This document shows positions 22,501 through 34,076 of a stretch of DNA of 64,000 nucleotides, piece after piece (position 1 is the first letter of the stretch; the number at the start of each line of letters is the position of its first letter). This stretch comes from UBA7396 sp964527685. GTDB lineage: Bacteria; Patescibacteriota; Gracilibacteria; BD1-5; UBA6164. The stretch is taken from assembly GCA_964527685.1 (NCBI GenBank), contig CAZGOC010000001.1:62001-126000 (forward strand). The letters are read 5' to 3'. Below the pieces are notes generated by a model. That model saw only the letters and a program-made list of their open reading frames with translations, ran no database searches and was not told where the DNA came from. The position numbers and the translations under genes were made by a program.

Positions 22501-25500
22501 AAAATTTGGTAAATAATCTTTTAATACAGGTACTTCAACTTCTTGTGAATAATTATTTATATCAATTATTTTATAATCAAGAATTTTGTTTAGTTTTTCA
22601 ATTGTTAAAAGAGCTTTTACTCAAATAACTGGTGATGAAATCATTATTTTTGCTTTTTCTCAAATATTGTAAATATCTTTATTTGACAATAAATTTAAAC
22701 TATGATCTTGGTCTGCTTGATTTAAAATATCTCATGATGAAATATAAATAGTTTTTGTTGTTTTATATGTTTGATTTGTCAACTCAAAACGATATTCTCA
22801 AGGATTTGAAAAAATAAATTTTGATATAGTTTCTCAAGAATTTGATGAGTTTAATTTAGTATTTTTAATTAAATTCTCTTTTGTTTCATAATCATAAGTA
22901 TTTTTATTATAATTATAATCTATTTTATATATATTTAAATCAAAAGGAATATTTTTTAATTTTTCTCAATTTAAATTAGTTACAACAAAAGAAATATTTG
23001 CCTCATCTAAAAGTGAATAATAATATTTATCAAACTTTATCCCTAAAAATTCATCTCATCTTAAAGCTTTAAAAGTAGTATTTTTTGAAATTGATTTTTT
23101 AGTATTTGGATCAGTTATAGTTGTTTGTAAAGTATAGATTTTATCAATATTTGAATTTTTTAATTTAATTTTTAATTTATTTTCTCAAAGATTATCTAAA
23201 ACAAAATTTCAAGTTTCTTCTTGAGTATTTGTTTCAAAATTTCAAATACTTTTTTCTTTAACATAATCAAATAAATAGTTTTCCTCTTCTCAAAAATGAT
23301 ATCAAGGAGTTTTTTGTCAATCAAAAATATATTTTGAAGAGTTTAGTTTATAAGTTCACTCTCAAAATGAAAGTGGCATTTGAGCATAATAATCTCACTT
23401 TACATCTATTAAAGCATCTTCTCAAAATAAATAATTTTCTTTTTGAGAATTTAATTTTATTTCAAAATCTGGTTTTTGGTATTCTTCAACTAAAAACTGC
23501 ATATTATTACTTCAAATTAAAATATTATAATTTCAAAGTGGAGCATCTTTTGCTAATTTAAAGCTTGTTTCAAAAGCTCAAAGTTTATTTAAAGAAATAT
23601 TTTTATTTAAAATCTCTTTATATTTTGAATCAGTAATTGAGATATTTATATTTTTATTATTTATTTCAAAACTCGTAGGAGTTAATATTTTTGAAATTCA
23701 AAATATATTTACCTCTTCTCAAGCTTTATAAATAGGTTTATCTGTTTGTATAAAGTTATAAACTTCATCATTTTGATTTGTATAATTATACATATTATCA
23801 AGTAAAACTTGTTTATTTGATTTTAATGTAATTAATAAAATATTAAAATCTCAACTTTCTATTTCATAAAGTCAATTATTTTTTGGAGTAAATCAAACAT
23901 CTTTTACAAAAGATATTTGTTGTCAATCATATCATCAAAATTTATTGTATTTTGCTTTTGTTGTATAAGATTTTATATTTAAAACCTCATCTGTTAACTC
24001 TTCTTGTGAAAGATAATTATGTAACCATAAAATATTATTTTTTCCTGATTTTAATGTAACTCAAATATCACTTAAAATAAAGTTTATTTTTTGACTTTCA
24101 TGTCATCAAGTGATTTCATAAGTTGATTTATCTGTTAAATTTTTTGATAATTCTACTAAAACAACTTTGTCTTCTAAATTAACTCATAAAATTTTTTCAA
24201 GATCAATAACTGAAATATTTGGCTTAAATCACATGTTATTTAAAGAAATATTTTGAGTTTTACAAATCTCATTTTGTAAATAATTTTTATTATCAATTTT
24301 AAAATCTCAATAACAAATTTTTAATAAAGCACTATCTAAATTTATTGAATTTAGAGCTACTGAAAGTGGTTTTATACTATTTGGAACTAAAATAACTCAT
24401 CTTCCATCAATAAAAGAAATATTTTTATCTTCATTTTTTGCTTTTGGTGTAATAAAACTATACTGATAATCTTTATCTAAAGCATAGTTATCACTATCAA
24501 GTAAAGTTTTTTTAATTGTTAAATTATATTTTGAATTTGGATTTAATCTCATATTTAAAATATATTTATTTTTTTGATTTTCAAAACTACAATCTTTATT
24601 TTTAGTCCACTCATTTACTTCATTTAAATAGTCTATTTTAGCATATTTATCAAACTCAAAATCTCAAAAATCACTTAAAGATAAAGGATTTTTTGACTCT
24701 AAACAAGCAGATTTATAATCTATTTGAGTATATGAAACAATAGTATTTTTTTGTTTTGTTTTAAAGTTTAGTATTTTATCATCTGATGATGAGATACTTG
24801 AAAGTTTTAATTTTAAACTAAAATCATTTGTTATACTTCAAGAAAAAGTAATTAAAATTTGTTTTTTATTTTCTATTAATTTTTTAGTTTTATCTTCATA
24901 GTTTGGCACTTTAGCATAGTTTAATTCAAAAGGAAGTTTTGAATCAAATAGTTTTTTTAAAAGCTCTACTTCTTTATCAAAAGTAAGTAAAATACTTGGA
25001 TTATTTGTAGTTATTATTGAATTATTTAAAGAGTTTTTAAAATTTGAAATATCATATTTTTCTAGCTTTTTTTCATCAAGTAAAACTACTGGATTATAAT
25101 TTAATAAAAAAGAATTTGTTTTTATACTTCAAATTATATCATTTTTTAATCAAATATTTCATCTTTTTGAAGTTAGAGATTTATTTATAGTATAATTTAG
25201 TGTTTTTTCATATCAAAAATCTCAAGTTTTAGGAAAAACTTCAATTATAGTTTTATTTTCTTCTAAATCATTAACCCCTTTAAAATAAGAAAATTTTAAT
25301 AAATCATTTTTATATTCTTTTAAAGCAAAGTTTTTTTCAAAATCACTTAAAGAAACTTCATCATTAAAGGCAAATTTTAAACTTTCATCTAAATTTAAAC
25401 TAGTAATATTTGAATTTAGTACAAAATCTGGAGTTATTATTTCAAAAGTTTTTGAATTAATTGTTGTATCTCAAGAAATTGTTTTAATTCAAGATGGAAT

Positions 25501-26571
25501 TGTAACTAAATATTTTCATCAAGTTGGAAATCAATTTGTAGGTCTAAACTGCATAGTTGAAGTTGTAATCCAAACACATTTTCCTGGAATATTTGGAGAT
25601 ATTGAAATAAAACATTTTTCTTGATTATCTAGGTTTGTCAAAGAAGTTATTGGTTTTGAAAAAGATATAGTTATATTTTGATTTAAATCATTTATATTTC
25701 CATTTGGAGAAACAAATTCAACCACAGCTTCTCAATTTATTTTAAATGTTTTAAATATAGGGGTTTTTAAATTTTCTCATGATGAAGTAAGTGCTTTATC
25801 AAGTACATTTACAAGCAAGTCTGTTTCTTTTGTAATTAAATCATCAACTACTAAACTTAAAGTTTTAGGATCATCCCAAGAAGATGTGTATTTTACTTCA
25901 GGATAGGTTTTTATATTTTTTTCAACAGATACACTATCCATTGAATTTGCAAAATTTATTTTTAAAACAGGCTTTTTGTATTCTTCAATTTTTTGCTCTA
26001 TTTTTGAAATTTTTAAATCAGTATTTTTTAGTGTTTTAGATCAAATATTAAATACAAAATTTCTTTTTGCTATAATATTTTTTTCTATTTTTTTATCTAA
26101 ATATCAAAGTTCTAAAGCTTTGTTAATGTATCAATCTTCCCAAGGAGTTGTTTTGATAACTTCTATATTTTTTGCTTCAAAAATCATTTTTAAGGCTTCA
26201 GTTTGAGTAACTAAATCATTTGGTCTAAAGTATGAGTTATTTGATATATATCACAAACTTAAAGCTTTTTGAGTATATTTACAAGCCCAATCACTTGATA
26301 AAATATCTTTAAAAGTATTGTTTATACAATCATCATTTGGTTTTTCTCAAGCAAGATTTAACATTATTTTTAACATTTCTCTTCTTGAAATATTTGAAAG
26401 TAAGTTATAATTTTTGGGGTCTTTTTGAGAATTTATGATATTATTTTTTGATAATATTTCAGCATTTTCTATATCGCTTAGTTCTAAATCTGCCTTTAAA
26501 TTAAGCAATATAGCAAGTCATAATAGTATAAAAAATACTATTGTGTAGATAACTTTATTTTTTGATATCAT
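19558..26571 (-). CDS. Giant SLH-anchored alpha-2-macroglobulin-like protein
   Basis: A 2,337-residue secreted protein. A signal peptide (KVIYTIVFFILLGLAILLNL) is followed by SLH-type repeats (ISRREMLKIMLNLAGEKPND, then ALSLGYISNNSYFRPNDLVT and PWEDGYINKALELGYLDKK) that would bind the wall or S-layer. Ig-like and macroglobulin (MG) domains follow, including NFIQTDKPIYKAGEEVNIFG. The A2M signature appears near residue 1600 as SKIRTEFKDLAFYKSKVEVV followed by IIPKLPDNLTSWVISGF. Bacterial A2Ms trap proteases through a thioester in a YPYGCxEQ motif; here the equivalent place (nt ~21,100) reads VFPYDDLNSKI, so the Cys, Glu and Gln are lost. The protein ends after more Ig-like domains with no membrane helix. 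Probably a surface protein without covalent trapping. Confidence 0.88.
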
Positions 26572-26651
26572 AAAACCTATATTAGATTATAAATGTTTGT
26601 TATTATATGATTTATTTTTATTAAATCAATAACTTAAAACTTATATAAAAT

Positions 26652-26678
26652 AAAAAAGTGACAAATTATCACTTTTTT
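26652..26678. terminator. Terminator after the PHP gene
   Basis: A 10-bp stem (AAAAAAGTGA/TCACTTTTTT) with a 7-base loop, overlapping the stop of the minus-strand PHP gene. It separates that gene from the A2M-like gene downstream. Confidence 0.65.
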
Positions 26679-27601
26679 ATAATTTTATCTTCATATTCTA
26701 AAAAACTTTCTTTTATTAATTCACTTGAAACAAGTTCATTTTGTTCTCAAAAATATCAATATTTTCAGTCATCAATTCAATCTTTATGAAAATCACTTCA
26801 AAAAGTCAAATAAAATCAATACTTTTTTTTATTTCTTAAAATTGAATCTACCCATACTTTTGTTGCCTTTGCATTTATTTCTATAGCATTTATTCAAGAG
26901 TTTTCTATAAAATATGGTAAAACTCTTTCAAATTCCTCAATTCATCATTTTTTAAAAGTTACATTTGGGTGAGCCATAGATAAAACTCAAGAAGTTTTAT
27001 TTACAAAATCCAAACAAGTTTCAGTAGGAATTTCATAATCATCTATTATAACAGCATATTGATCAAATTTTTCTCCTCCTCTTTTTAAGAATTTTAAATA
27101 AAAATTTTCTATATCAATTTCTTTTCAATCATTTATTTTTTGAGCTAATAATACATTTTTAGGATTTAAAAACATAAATCTAACTATATCAAATTTATTT
27201 AAACTCTCATAATTTCTATTAAAAGATTTATAATAATCATACATTTTATATAAATCTATTTCAAATCATACTTGATTAAAAAAATCAACTTGTTTTTTTA
27301 TAAGTCAAACTTTTGCATCAATTACTAGATTAATTTTATCTTTAATATCTTTTGAAATTTCTCTTGCATAAAAAGTTAAATGCAATGATTTATTATGTTT
27401 TTTATTATAAGATGATATTTCCACAGAATTAGTACTTTTTATTCAATATTTTATAGCTTCATCTGCAAATCAACAACTCACTTTATCATGATCAGTTAAT
27501 GCTATAAAATCCAATTTTTGCTCAAAAGCTCTTTTAATAAGTTCATCTTTAGATAAATATCAATCAGATAAGTTTGAATGAAAATGCATATCTACTTTCA
27601 T
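26666..27601 (-). CDS. PHP-domain metal-dependent phosphoesterase
   Basis: A 311-residue PHP-family protein. The metal-binding motifs are VDMHFHSNLSDGYLS at the N-terminus (HxH and D), IALTDHDKVS, the EISSY glutamate, LSMAHPNVTFK in the middle and FGSDFHKDG near the C-terminus. This matches YciV/TrpH-like phosphoesterases, some of which are 5'-3' exonucleases or nucleotide phosphatases. Most of these have 270-300 residues. Substrate not assignable. It ends in TGA-TAA, with the UGA read as Gly before the true TAA stop. Confidence 0.88.
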
Positions 27602-27715
27602 ATATAAATACTTAATATATAAAATACATTTATAAATATATAAAAAAATAAAAAAAATGCTAATTTTTTGTACAATATATAATATGAAAATAAAAAATAT
27701 TTTTTTAAAAATAAT

Positions 27716-28168
27716 CTAATGATGATAAGAACTTCATTTTTTAATCATTTCTATCCTATAAATCTGCTCAAGTAAGATCAAATAAGCTAAAGAGTGAGGA
27801 AAAGTCAGGGGTGAAAAAGAAAATTTTAAATCAATTTTATCTTTTAATTTTTCTATATTTACTCAATAAGCTCACCCGATAATAAAAACTATATTTCAAA
27901 AGTTTTGTTTTTTTGCTTCAATTATTTTAGACAATTTTTCTGTTGAAAATATTTCTCAAGTGATGTATAAAAGTATTTTATATCAAGAAATATCTTTTAA
28001 TTTTTCATTTAATATATTTGTTTCATCTTCAATTATAGAAACCTCATCTTTTTTCTTTGAAGGTTTTAATTTAATTATCTCAATGCTTTTTCAAAGTCTT
28101 TTTTCATACTCTTTTATAGCATCTTCAAAATGTTTATAACTATCTGCAAAAAATATTATTTTATACAT
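27716..28168 (-). CDS. rlmH: 23S rRNA pseudouridine-1915 N3-methyltransferase RlmH
   Basis: A 150-residue SPOUT-fold methyltransferase that modifies pseudouridine 1915 in helix 69 of 23S rRNA. It shows the knot sequence FIIGGAYGVN, SFSPLTFPHSLAYLILLEQ, and the invariant C-terminal tail KKGSSYHH. Length is standard (about 155). The ATG starts one base after the proS stop, so the two genes form an operon. It ends in TAG. Confidence 0.95.
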
Positions 28169-28169
28169 A

Positions 28170-29384
28170 TTAAAAACTTTTTATTGTCATATCGTTTGAT
28201 TTTCTTTTTTTAAATTCATATCATCAATTTTCTATTGTTTTATCTGAAATTACTATTCTATTTGGAATTCAAATCAAATCACAATCTCAAGCCTTTTGTC
28301 CAAATCAAACTTTTTCTCTATCATCAATTATCACTTCTCATCATTCACTTTCAATAGTTTTTCAAAGTTTTATAGCTTTATCTAAATTATCTCAAATAAC
28401 TATTATATAATGACTTGCTGGAGCTATAGATTCTGGCCAAATAAGTCATTTTTCATCCATTACATATTCAGCAATTACTCACATAAGTCTTGAAACTCAT
28501 ATACCATAACATCACATAACAATTTCTTGTTTTTTATTATTTTCATCAGTATAAGATAAATCAAAAGAATTTGAAAATTTTGTTCCAAGTTTAAAAATAT
28601 TTCAAACTTCTGATGTTTTTACAACTTCATATTTTCAAGATCAGCAATTTACACATTTAAAAGGATTTTCTACTATTTCATCATTATGAGCTTGTTTACA
28701 ATCAAGACAAACATAAATATTGTCTTCTCAAATATCTAGTTTTGTTTGAAATTCATAAGAATATTTTGAAAAAGCTCATCCAGAAGCAAAAGCATATAAA
28801 GTGTCTTCTCAAATTCAAAGTCTTTTGAAAATATTTTCATAAGCAACTTTAACTTTATCAAAATATTTGTCTAAATCATCTTGATTTTTATGAAATGAAT
28901 ACAAATCTTTCATTAAAAATTCTCTTCATCTTAAAACTCATGATTTTGCTCTTTTTTCATTTCTAAATTTTGTTTGAAATTGATAAACAAACATATTTTC
29001 CAAATCTTTATATGAATTTATAAATTCTCACATCAAAGGAGTTATCACTTCTTCATGAGTTGGATTTAATCAATACTCTTTATCTCAAGCTCATTTTAAT
29101 TTAAATAAAACATCTACACTATCCCATCTTTTAGTTTTTTCCCAAGATTCTTTATTTGACAAAGAAGCCATAAGTATTTCTGTAGCTTCAATAGCATTTA
29201 ATTCTTCTCTAATTATATTTTTTATATTTTCCAAAACCTTTAATCAAAAAGGTAGATAATTGTATACTCAAGCCATTTCTTGTCTAACAAATCAAGCCTG
29301 TAATAAATAAGAAGTTGATTTATTATCAGATATTTTTGGAGCAGATTTTAATGTTTTAAATGGAAATTTAGATAAAAACAACAT
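28170..29384 (-). CDS. proS: Prolyl-tRNA synthetase, short form
   Basis: A 404-residue class II synthetase for tRNA-Pro. The N-terminus reads KISDNKSTSYLLQAGFVRQE followed by GVYNYLPFGLKVLENI. Motif 2 is QTKFRNEKRAKSGVLRGREF, then MKDLYSFH. A short segment with four Cys (CLDCKQAH and CVNCGS) precedes motif 3 (CYGIGVSRLMGVIAE). The C-terminal anticodon-binding domain is KVGFGQKAGDCDLIGIPNRI. The large editing insertion of bacterial ProS is absent; the four cysteines look like a zinc-finger remnant in its place. Upstream of rlmH with one base between. Confidence 0.92.
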
Positions 29385-29505
29385 AATATTTTAATTAAAA
29401 ATTATAAATTTGTCTTATAATATAAATAATTTTAAAAAAATCAATTTTTGACTATTAGTGTTTTTTTTATATTATTAAAATATCTTAATGTTTATAAATA
29501 AAAAG

Positions 29506-31179
29506 ATGGATAAATTAGAAATTATAGATGAAATAATTAAGACTTGAGTCAAAATAAAAGATCTTGATAAAGATACATTTCACAAATTAAAAAATAGTAT
29601 TTATAAAAAATACAAAATTAAAAAACCATTTCCAAGCACTGAAATAATTGATAGATTTGGAGAGTTGATATTTTTATGAGTTGTGCAAGATAATGCAAAT
29701 TTTAGAAAAGTAATGAGAAAAAGATGAGTTAGAAGTTTATCATGAGTTACAGTAATTAGTTTACTTACAAAGTCATTTTATTGTCCAGGAGAATGCCTTT
29801 ATTGTCCTACTTTTGAATGATTACCAAAATCATATATTCCAGAAGAACCAGCAGTTCAAAGAGCTCAATTAAATGATTTTGATGCTATTTTACAAATTCA
29901 TAATCGTTTAAGAGCGCTAGAAGTAACTTGACATAAAATTGAAAAAAATGATGTAAGGATTATTTGATGAACTTGGTCTGTATACCCAAAACCCTATAGA
30001 GATGAATTTATAAAAGATATTTACGATGCTTTCAATACTTATGATGAGATGAAATCATACATTGAATCAACTGATTTATCAAATGATAAATTTGCATCCT
30101 TTAAACTAAAAGCTTGATTTTGACTTAAAAAATCAAAAACTTTAGAAGAGGCAAAAAAAAGAAATGAAACTGCAAGATGTAGAGTAATTTGAATGGCAAT
30201 TGAAACTCGTCCTGATTGGATAGATCAAAAAGAATTAAAACTTTTAAGAGAGTATTGAGTTACAAGAGTTGAAATATGATATCAAACTACAATTGATGAA
30301 ATAAATGAGTTAAACAAAAGATGACATTGAAATAAAGAAAGTATTAAAGCAACAAAAGATTTAAAAGATGCTTGATTTAAAGTTGTAGCCCATATGATGC
30401 CAAACTTACTTTGATCAAATCCTGATCTTGATAGAAAATCTTTAAAAGAAGTTTTTGAAAATCAATTATTTAGACCTGATGAATTAAAAATTTACCCAAT
30501 GGTTGTTACTGATAATTCAGAGCTTACAAAAATATGGAAAGATTGATGATTTACACCATATGATGATGAAACTTTAATAGAATTAACAGCTGATTTAGAA
30601 GCAATGATTCCAGAATATGTGAGATTAAACAGAACATATAGAGATATACCAGCTTCTATGATTCTTGCTTGATCTAAATTATCAAATTTAAGACAAATAG
30701 TAGAAGATAAGTTGAAACAAAGGTGAATAAAAATGTATGATATAAGACATAGAGAAATAATGGATAAAAAAAATGATCCTAAAGATGCTATTTTAAATAT
30801 ATTTGAATATGAAGCAAGTGATTGAAAAGAATTTTTTCTAACTATGGAAGATAAGTTTGATAGAACTATTTTTTCACTTTTAAGACTAAGACTCCCAAGT
30901 GAAAATAAATTTGTACTTGAGGTTTTACCAGAGCTTGAATGACGAGCTTTGATAAGAGAAATTCATACTTTTTGAGATCAGTTAAGTATTTGAGAAAAAT
31001 GACAAATTTTTTGACAACATCTTTGATTTTGAAAAAAATTAATAGCTCAAAGTGAAGAAATTGCTTTAAAAAATTGATTTAAAAAACTAGCAGTAATTGC
31101 TTGAGTTTGAGTAAGACAATATTATGAAAAAAGATGATATACTTTAGTTTGAGAATATATGATAAAAAATTTGATTTAA
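29506..31179 (+). CDS. elp3: Elp3-like radical SAM tRNA uridine(34) acetyltransferase
   Basis: A 557-residue Elp3 homologue. Elp3 makes the carboxymethyl group on wobble uridine of tRNA from acetyl-CoA using a radical SAM cluster. The cluster motif is KSFYCPGECLYCPTFEGLPK (near residue 95), preceded by VRSLSGVTVISLLT. IETRPDWIDQKEL and GYQTTIDEINELNKRGHG follow. The C-terminal acetyltransferase part contains FGQHLGFGKKLIAQSE. Bacterial Elp3 proteins are known but scattered. An in-frame ATG at 29488 would add six residues; 29506 is preferred since the candidate -10 near 29470 would leave almost no leader for the upstream ATG. Confidence 0.93.
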
Positions 31180-31314
31180 TTAAACTTTTTTATATAATCT
31201 ATCTCGCTTCTAAATAAAAACAAAAATTTATATTAAAAATACAATTTTTCCCGAAAAAAAATAAAACTATTTTAATATAAATTATCTTTCTATAATAATT
31301 AATTAAAATTAAAT

Positions 31315-31779
31315 ATGGCTAAGGCAATAAAATGATATATTAAACTTCAAATAAAGTGAGGGCAAGCAAATCCAGCACCTCCAGTATGACCTGCTTTATG
31401 ACAACACTGAGTTGCAATTCCTGAGTTTACAAAAAGATTCAATGATGAAACAAAAGATAGAATGGGGCAAACTCTTCCAGTTATAATAACTGTTTATGAA
31501 GATAGAAGTTTCACTTTTATAGTAAAACAACCTCCTGCTTGAGTTTTAGTTTTAGAAAAATTAAAATTAAAATCATGATCTAAAGTACCTCAAAAAGATA
31601 AAGTTTGACACCTAACATTTCAACAATTAAAAGAAATTGCTGAGCAAAAAATGGTTGATATGAATGCTGTTGATGTAGCATGAGCTATGTTAACTATTGA
31701 CGGAACTGCAAGACAAATGTGAGTTACTTCTGATATACACTGAGTATCACTAGAAGAAGTAAGAGCAAAATTAAAATAA
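31315..31779 (+). CDS. rplK: 50S ribosomal protein L11
   Basis: A 154-residue L11. It starts MAKAIKGYIKLQIKGGQANP, followed by PPVGPALGQHGV, the conserved N-terminal proline-rich segment, and has the C-terminal rRNA-binding domain with KSGSKVPQKDKVGHLTFQQL and TARQMGVTSDIHG. L11 forms the GTPase-associated region of the 50S subunit. L1 (rplA), the usual next gene, is not adjacent: a terminator follows at once, then tRNA-Glu. A TATAAT at 31291-31296 could be its -10 element. Confidence 0.95.
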
Positions 31780-31780
31780 T

Positions 31781-31813
31781 AAAAAAAACAATTTCTTTTG
31801 AAATTGTTTTTTA
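31781..31813 (+). terminator. Terminator after rplK
   Basis: AAAAAACAATTTC paired with GAAATTGTTTTTT around a TTTT loop, starting directly after the rplK TAA. Confidence 0.75.
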
Positions 31814-31817
31814 CTAA

Positions 31818-31892
31818 GCTCCTATCGTCTAGTGGTCAGGACACGGCCTTCTCAAGGCTGGAACTGGAGTTCAATTCTCCATAGGAGTACCA
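31818..31892 (+). tRNA. tRNA-Glu (anticodon CUC), CCA encoded
   Basis: A full cloverleaf. Acceptor GCTCCTA pairs with TAGGAGT (one G-U). The D arm is GTCT..GGAC. The anticodon stem CGGCC/GGCTG holds the loop TTCTCAA, so the anticodon is CTC. The T arm is TGGAG-TTCAATT-CTCCA. The discriminator is A, and CCA is encoded at 31890-31892. D arm and variable region match bacterial tRNA-Glu. It reads GAG; a tRNA-Glu(UUC) must lie elsewhere. Confidence 0.9.
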
Positions 31893-32074
31893 TAATAAAA
31901 TTAAAAATCAAATTATTTGACTTTTAATTTATTTTTTTTAAAATACTGCTTAATAAAAAATTATTTTAATAAAAAGTTAATATTTTTTTGACTTTTATAA
32001 TTTTTTATGTATAATAAACATTGAGTTTATAAAAAATAAACTTTTATATTTTAATTTTTAACTTTTTCTTTTTT

Positions 32075-32554
32075 ATGAAAAGTATAAATAAAAAATGATT
32101 CACATTAGTTGAATTAATTATAGTTATTACTATTTTAGCTATTTTAGCAACAATCGCATTTTTATCTTTCCAATGATATTCTTCTGAGGCAAGAGATTCA
32201 GGGAAAATGTCTGAATTAAGTGAAATTGTAAAAACTATTGCAGTTAATGAAGCAAAATTAGGTACTGCTGTAACAGCATACACTACTAGCTCAAGCTGAA
32301 CAACAGTAAATGGAATAGCTTGAACTGGTTGAGCTTTAGATTTATCAAAATTAGGTTTAAATTCTAAAAATAAATATGCTTATATTTATACAGCATCTGG
32401 AACTTATATTATTGCTGGTTTAATGGAAAAAGCAGATACTACTCAAGCTAATATTTATACAATATCTAGTAAAAATTATTTTGTTTTAGGAACTCAATTT
32501 TTAACTTGATTAACTTTATCAGCTTCTTGAACGATTACTGATTATGCAAAATAA
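32075..32554 (+). CDS. Type IV pilin-like protein
   Basis: A 159-residue protein with a class III signal: MKSINKKG|FTLVELIIVITIL, where cleavage after the Gly (UGA codon) would leave Phe1 and Glu5 of the mature pilin. The 25-residue hydrophobic helix continues AILATIAFLSFQGYSSEARDS. The C-terminal domain is small and Ser/Thr/Gly-rich (AYTTSSSGTTVNGIAGTGG) without cysteines. Likely a major or minor pilin assembled by the PilB-type ATPase at 35868. It has its own leader after tRNA-Glu and ends at a shared terminator, so it is probably monocistronic. Confidence 0.88.
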
Positions 32555-32571
32555 TTTTACTAAATTATAAT

Positions 32572-32599
32572 AAAAAAACTCTCAAATGAGAGTTTTTTT
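32572..32599. terminator. Shared terminator between the pilin gene and hisS
   Basis: A 12-bp stem (AAAAAAACTCTC/GAGAGTTTTTTT) with an AAAT loop between convergent genes. It overlaps the hisS stop. Confidence 0.8.
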
Positions 32600-33920
32600 A
32601 TTGTTTTATTATATAATCACTAGCTGGGCAGTAAAAATCAAGTGATGTTTTTCAAACTTTAGATTTGATGTATTCTATTAAATTTTCTTTTTTAACTTCT
32701 TCTTGAGTTCATTCTTGCATATCTCTTACTTGATATATTCATGATTTTGATTCCATAACTCAAATCATCACTACATATCTAGCATTTAGTCTATTTGCTT
32801 TTTTCATTTGAGCTTTAAGTGATGGAGTTCAAAGTGATGATAAAGTATTTATTCAAGCTTCTCTTGCTTCAATAGTTAATGGCAAGACTATTTTTTTTGC
32901 TTCATCTCAAAGTTGGATAAAATATAAATCTATTTTATCTTTATTTTTTATTGAAATTCATTTATCTTTTAAAGCATCTACAAGTCTCTCCATTCAAAAA
33001 GCCATTCAAACAGCTGGAATTTCTTCTTTATGTCATAGTTTTTTTGAAAGTAAATCATATCTTCATCATCCACCAAAACTATCTTGGCTTCTTCAAGAAT
33101 TATCAACAAATTCAAAAACTGTATGAGTATAATAATCAAGTCCTCTAACTAAAGTATGATCTTCTTCATATTTTACTCATAACAAATCAAGGTATTCTTT
33201 TACTTTAGTATAATGCTCTTTACTTTCTTTTTTTAGAAATTTTGACATTTTAGGAGCTTCTTTTGACAAAATAATTTCATCCTCTATTTTTGTATCAAGA
33301 AGTCTTAAAGGGTTTGTTTCTAGTTTTTTTAAAGCATCTTCAGAAAGTAGGTGTTTTTTTGTTTCATAAAAATTTGTAAGTTCTTCTAAATATTTTTGTC
33401 TATCTTTTAAACTTCAAATAGTATTTATTTTGACTTTAAAATCCCCTTCAAGTCATATATTATTTAATATTTTGTATCAAATATATATTAATTGTGCATC
33501 TAAAATAGGGTCTTGTTCTCAAATAATTTCTGCTCATAATTGGAAAAATTGTCTAAATCTTCATTTTTGAGGTCTATCATAACGAAAATGAGGTTCTACA
33601 TAATACAAAAATACTGGTTGTGGTTCTGATGCTAAGTCACTTTCTATATATGATCTCATAATAGGAGCTGTAGATTCTGGTTTTAACACTAACTCTCTTC
33701 ATTTTTTATCAATCAAGTTATACATTTCTTTATCAATAATATCTGTCCCCTCTCACAAAGCTCAAGTAAAAACTTCTTTATGCTCTAAAACTGGTGTTGT
33801 AATTCTTTTAAATCAGTTTTTTCTAAGTTCATGACGAAAAACTTTTTTTAAAAATGTATGGTATAGGTGTGTTTCTGGTAATATGTCTTGCATTCATCTA
33901 ACTTTATTTGGTATAGGCAT
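32598..33920 (-). CDS. hisS: Histidyl-tRNA synthetase
   Basis: A 440-residue class II synthetase for tRNA-His. It shows VLKPESTAPIMRSYIES (motif 2 region), YYVEPHFRYDRPQKGRFRQF and FFQLGAEIIG. The His-specific motif LVRGLDYYTHTVFEF follows, then SQDSFGGGGRYDLLSK and PAVGMAFGMERLVDAL (motif 3). The C-terminal anticodon-binding domain ends near DFYCPASDYIIKQ. Length is typical. It is convergent with the pilin gene and divergent from the PAP2 gene; the 156-base divergent spacer holds both promoters. Confidence 0.95.
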
Positions 33921-34076
33921 TGTTTTATTGCTTAAAAAAGTAAAAAATCCCCCACTTTTTGGAGAAAATAACTAATTACTAGTTTACACTATATTTTGTT
34001 TTTTTCAAATTTATTTTTGAGATTTTAATAAAATTAATTATATTAAAGCTAGTTTTTTTAATATTTATTTTAATAT

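Noticed and set aside
32075..32554. Variable region at the end of the second pilin gene
   Set aside because: Its 3' end uses normal UGA and AT-ending codons and lacks the YRVRC end, so it shows no DGR-like sign.
33921..34076. Possible T-box leader before hisS
   Set aside because: Only a short CCCCCAC stretch and a weak palindrome are present; no T-box core or terminator/antiterminator pair.
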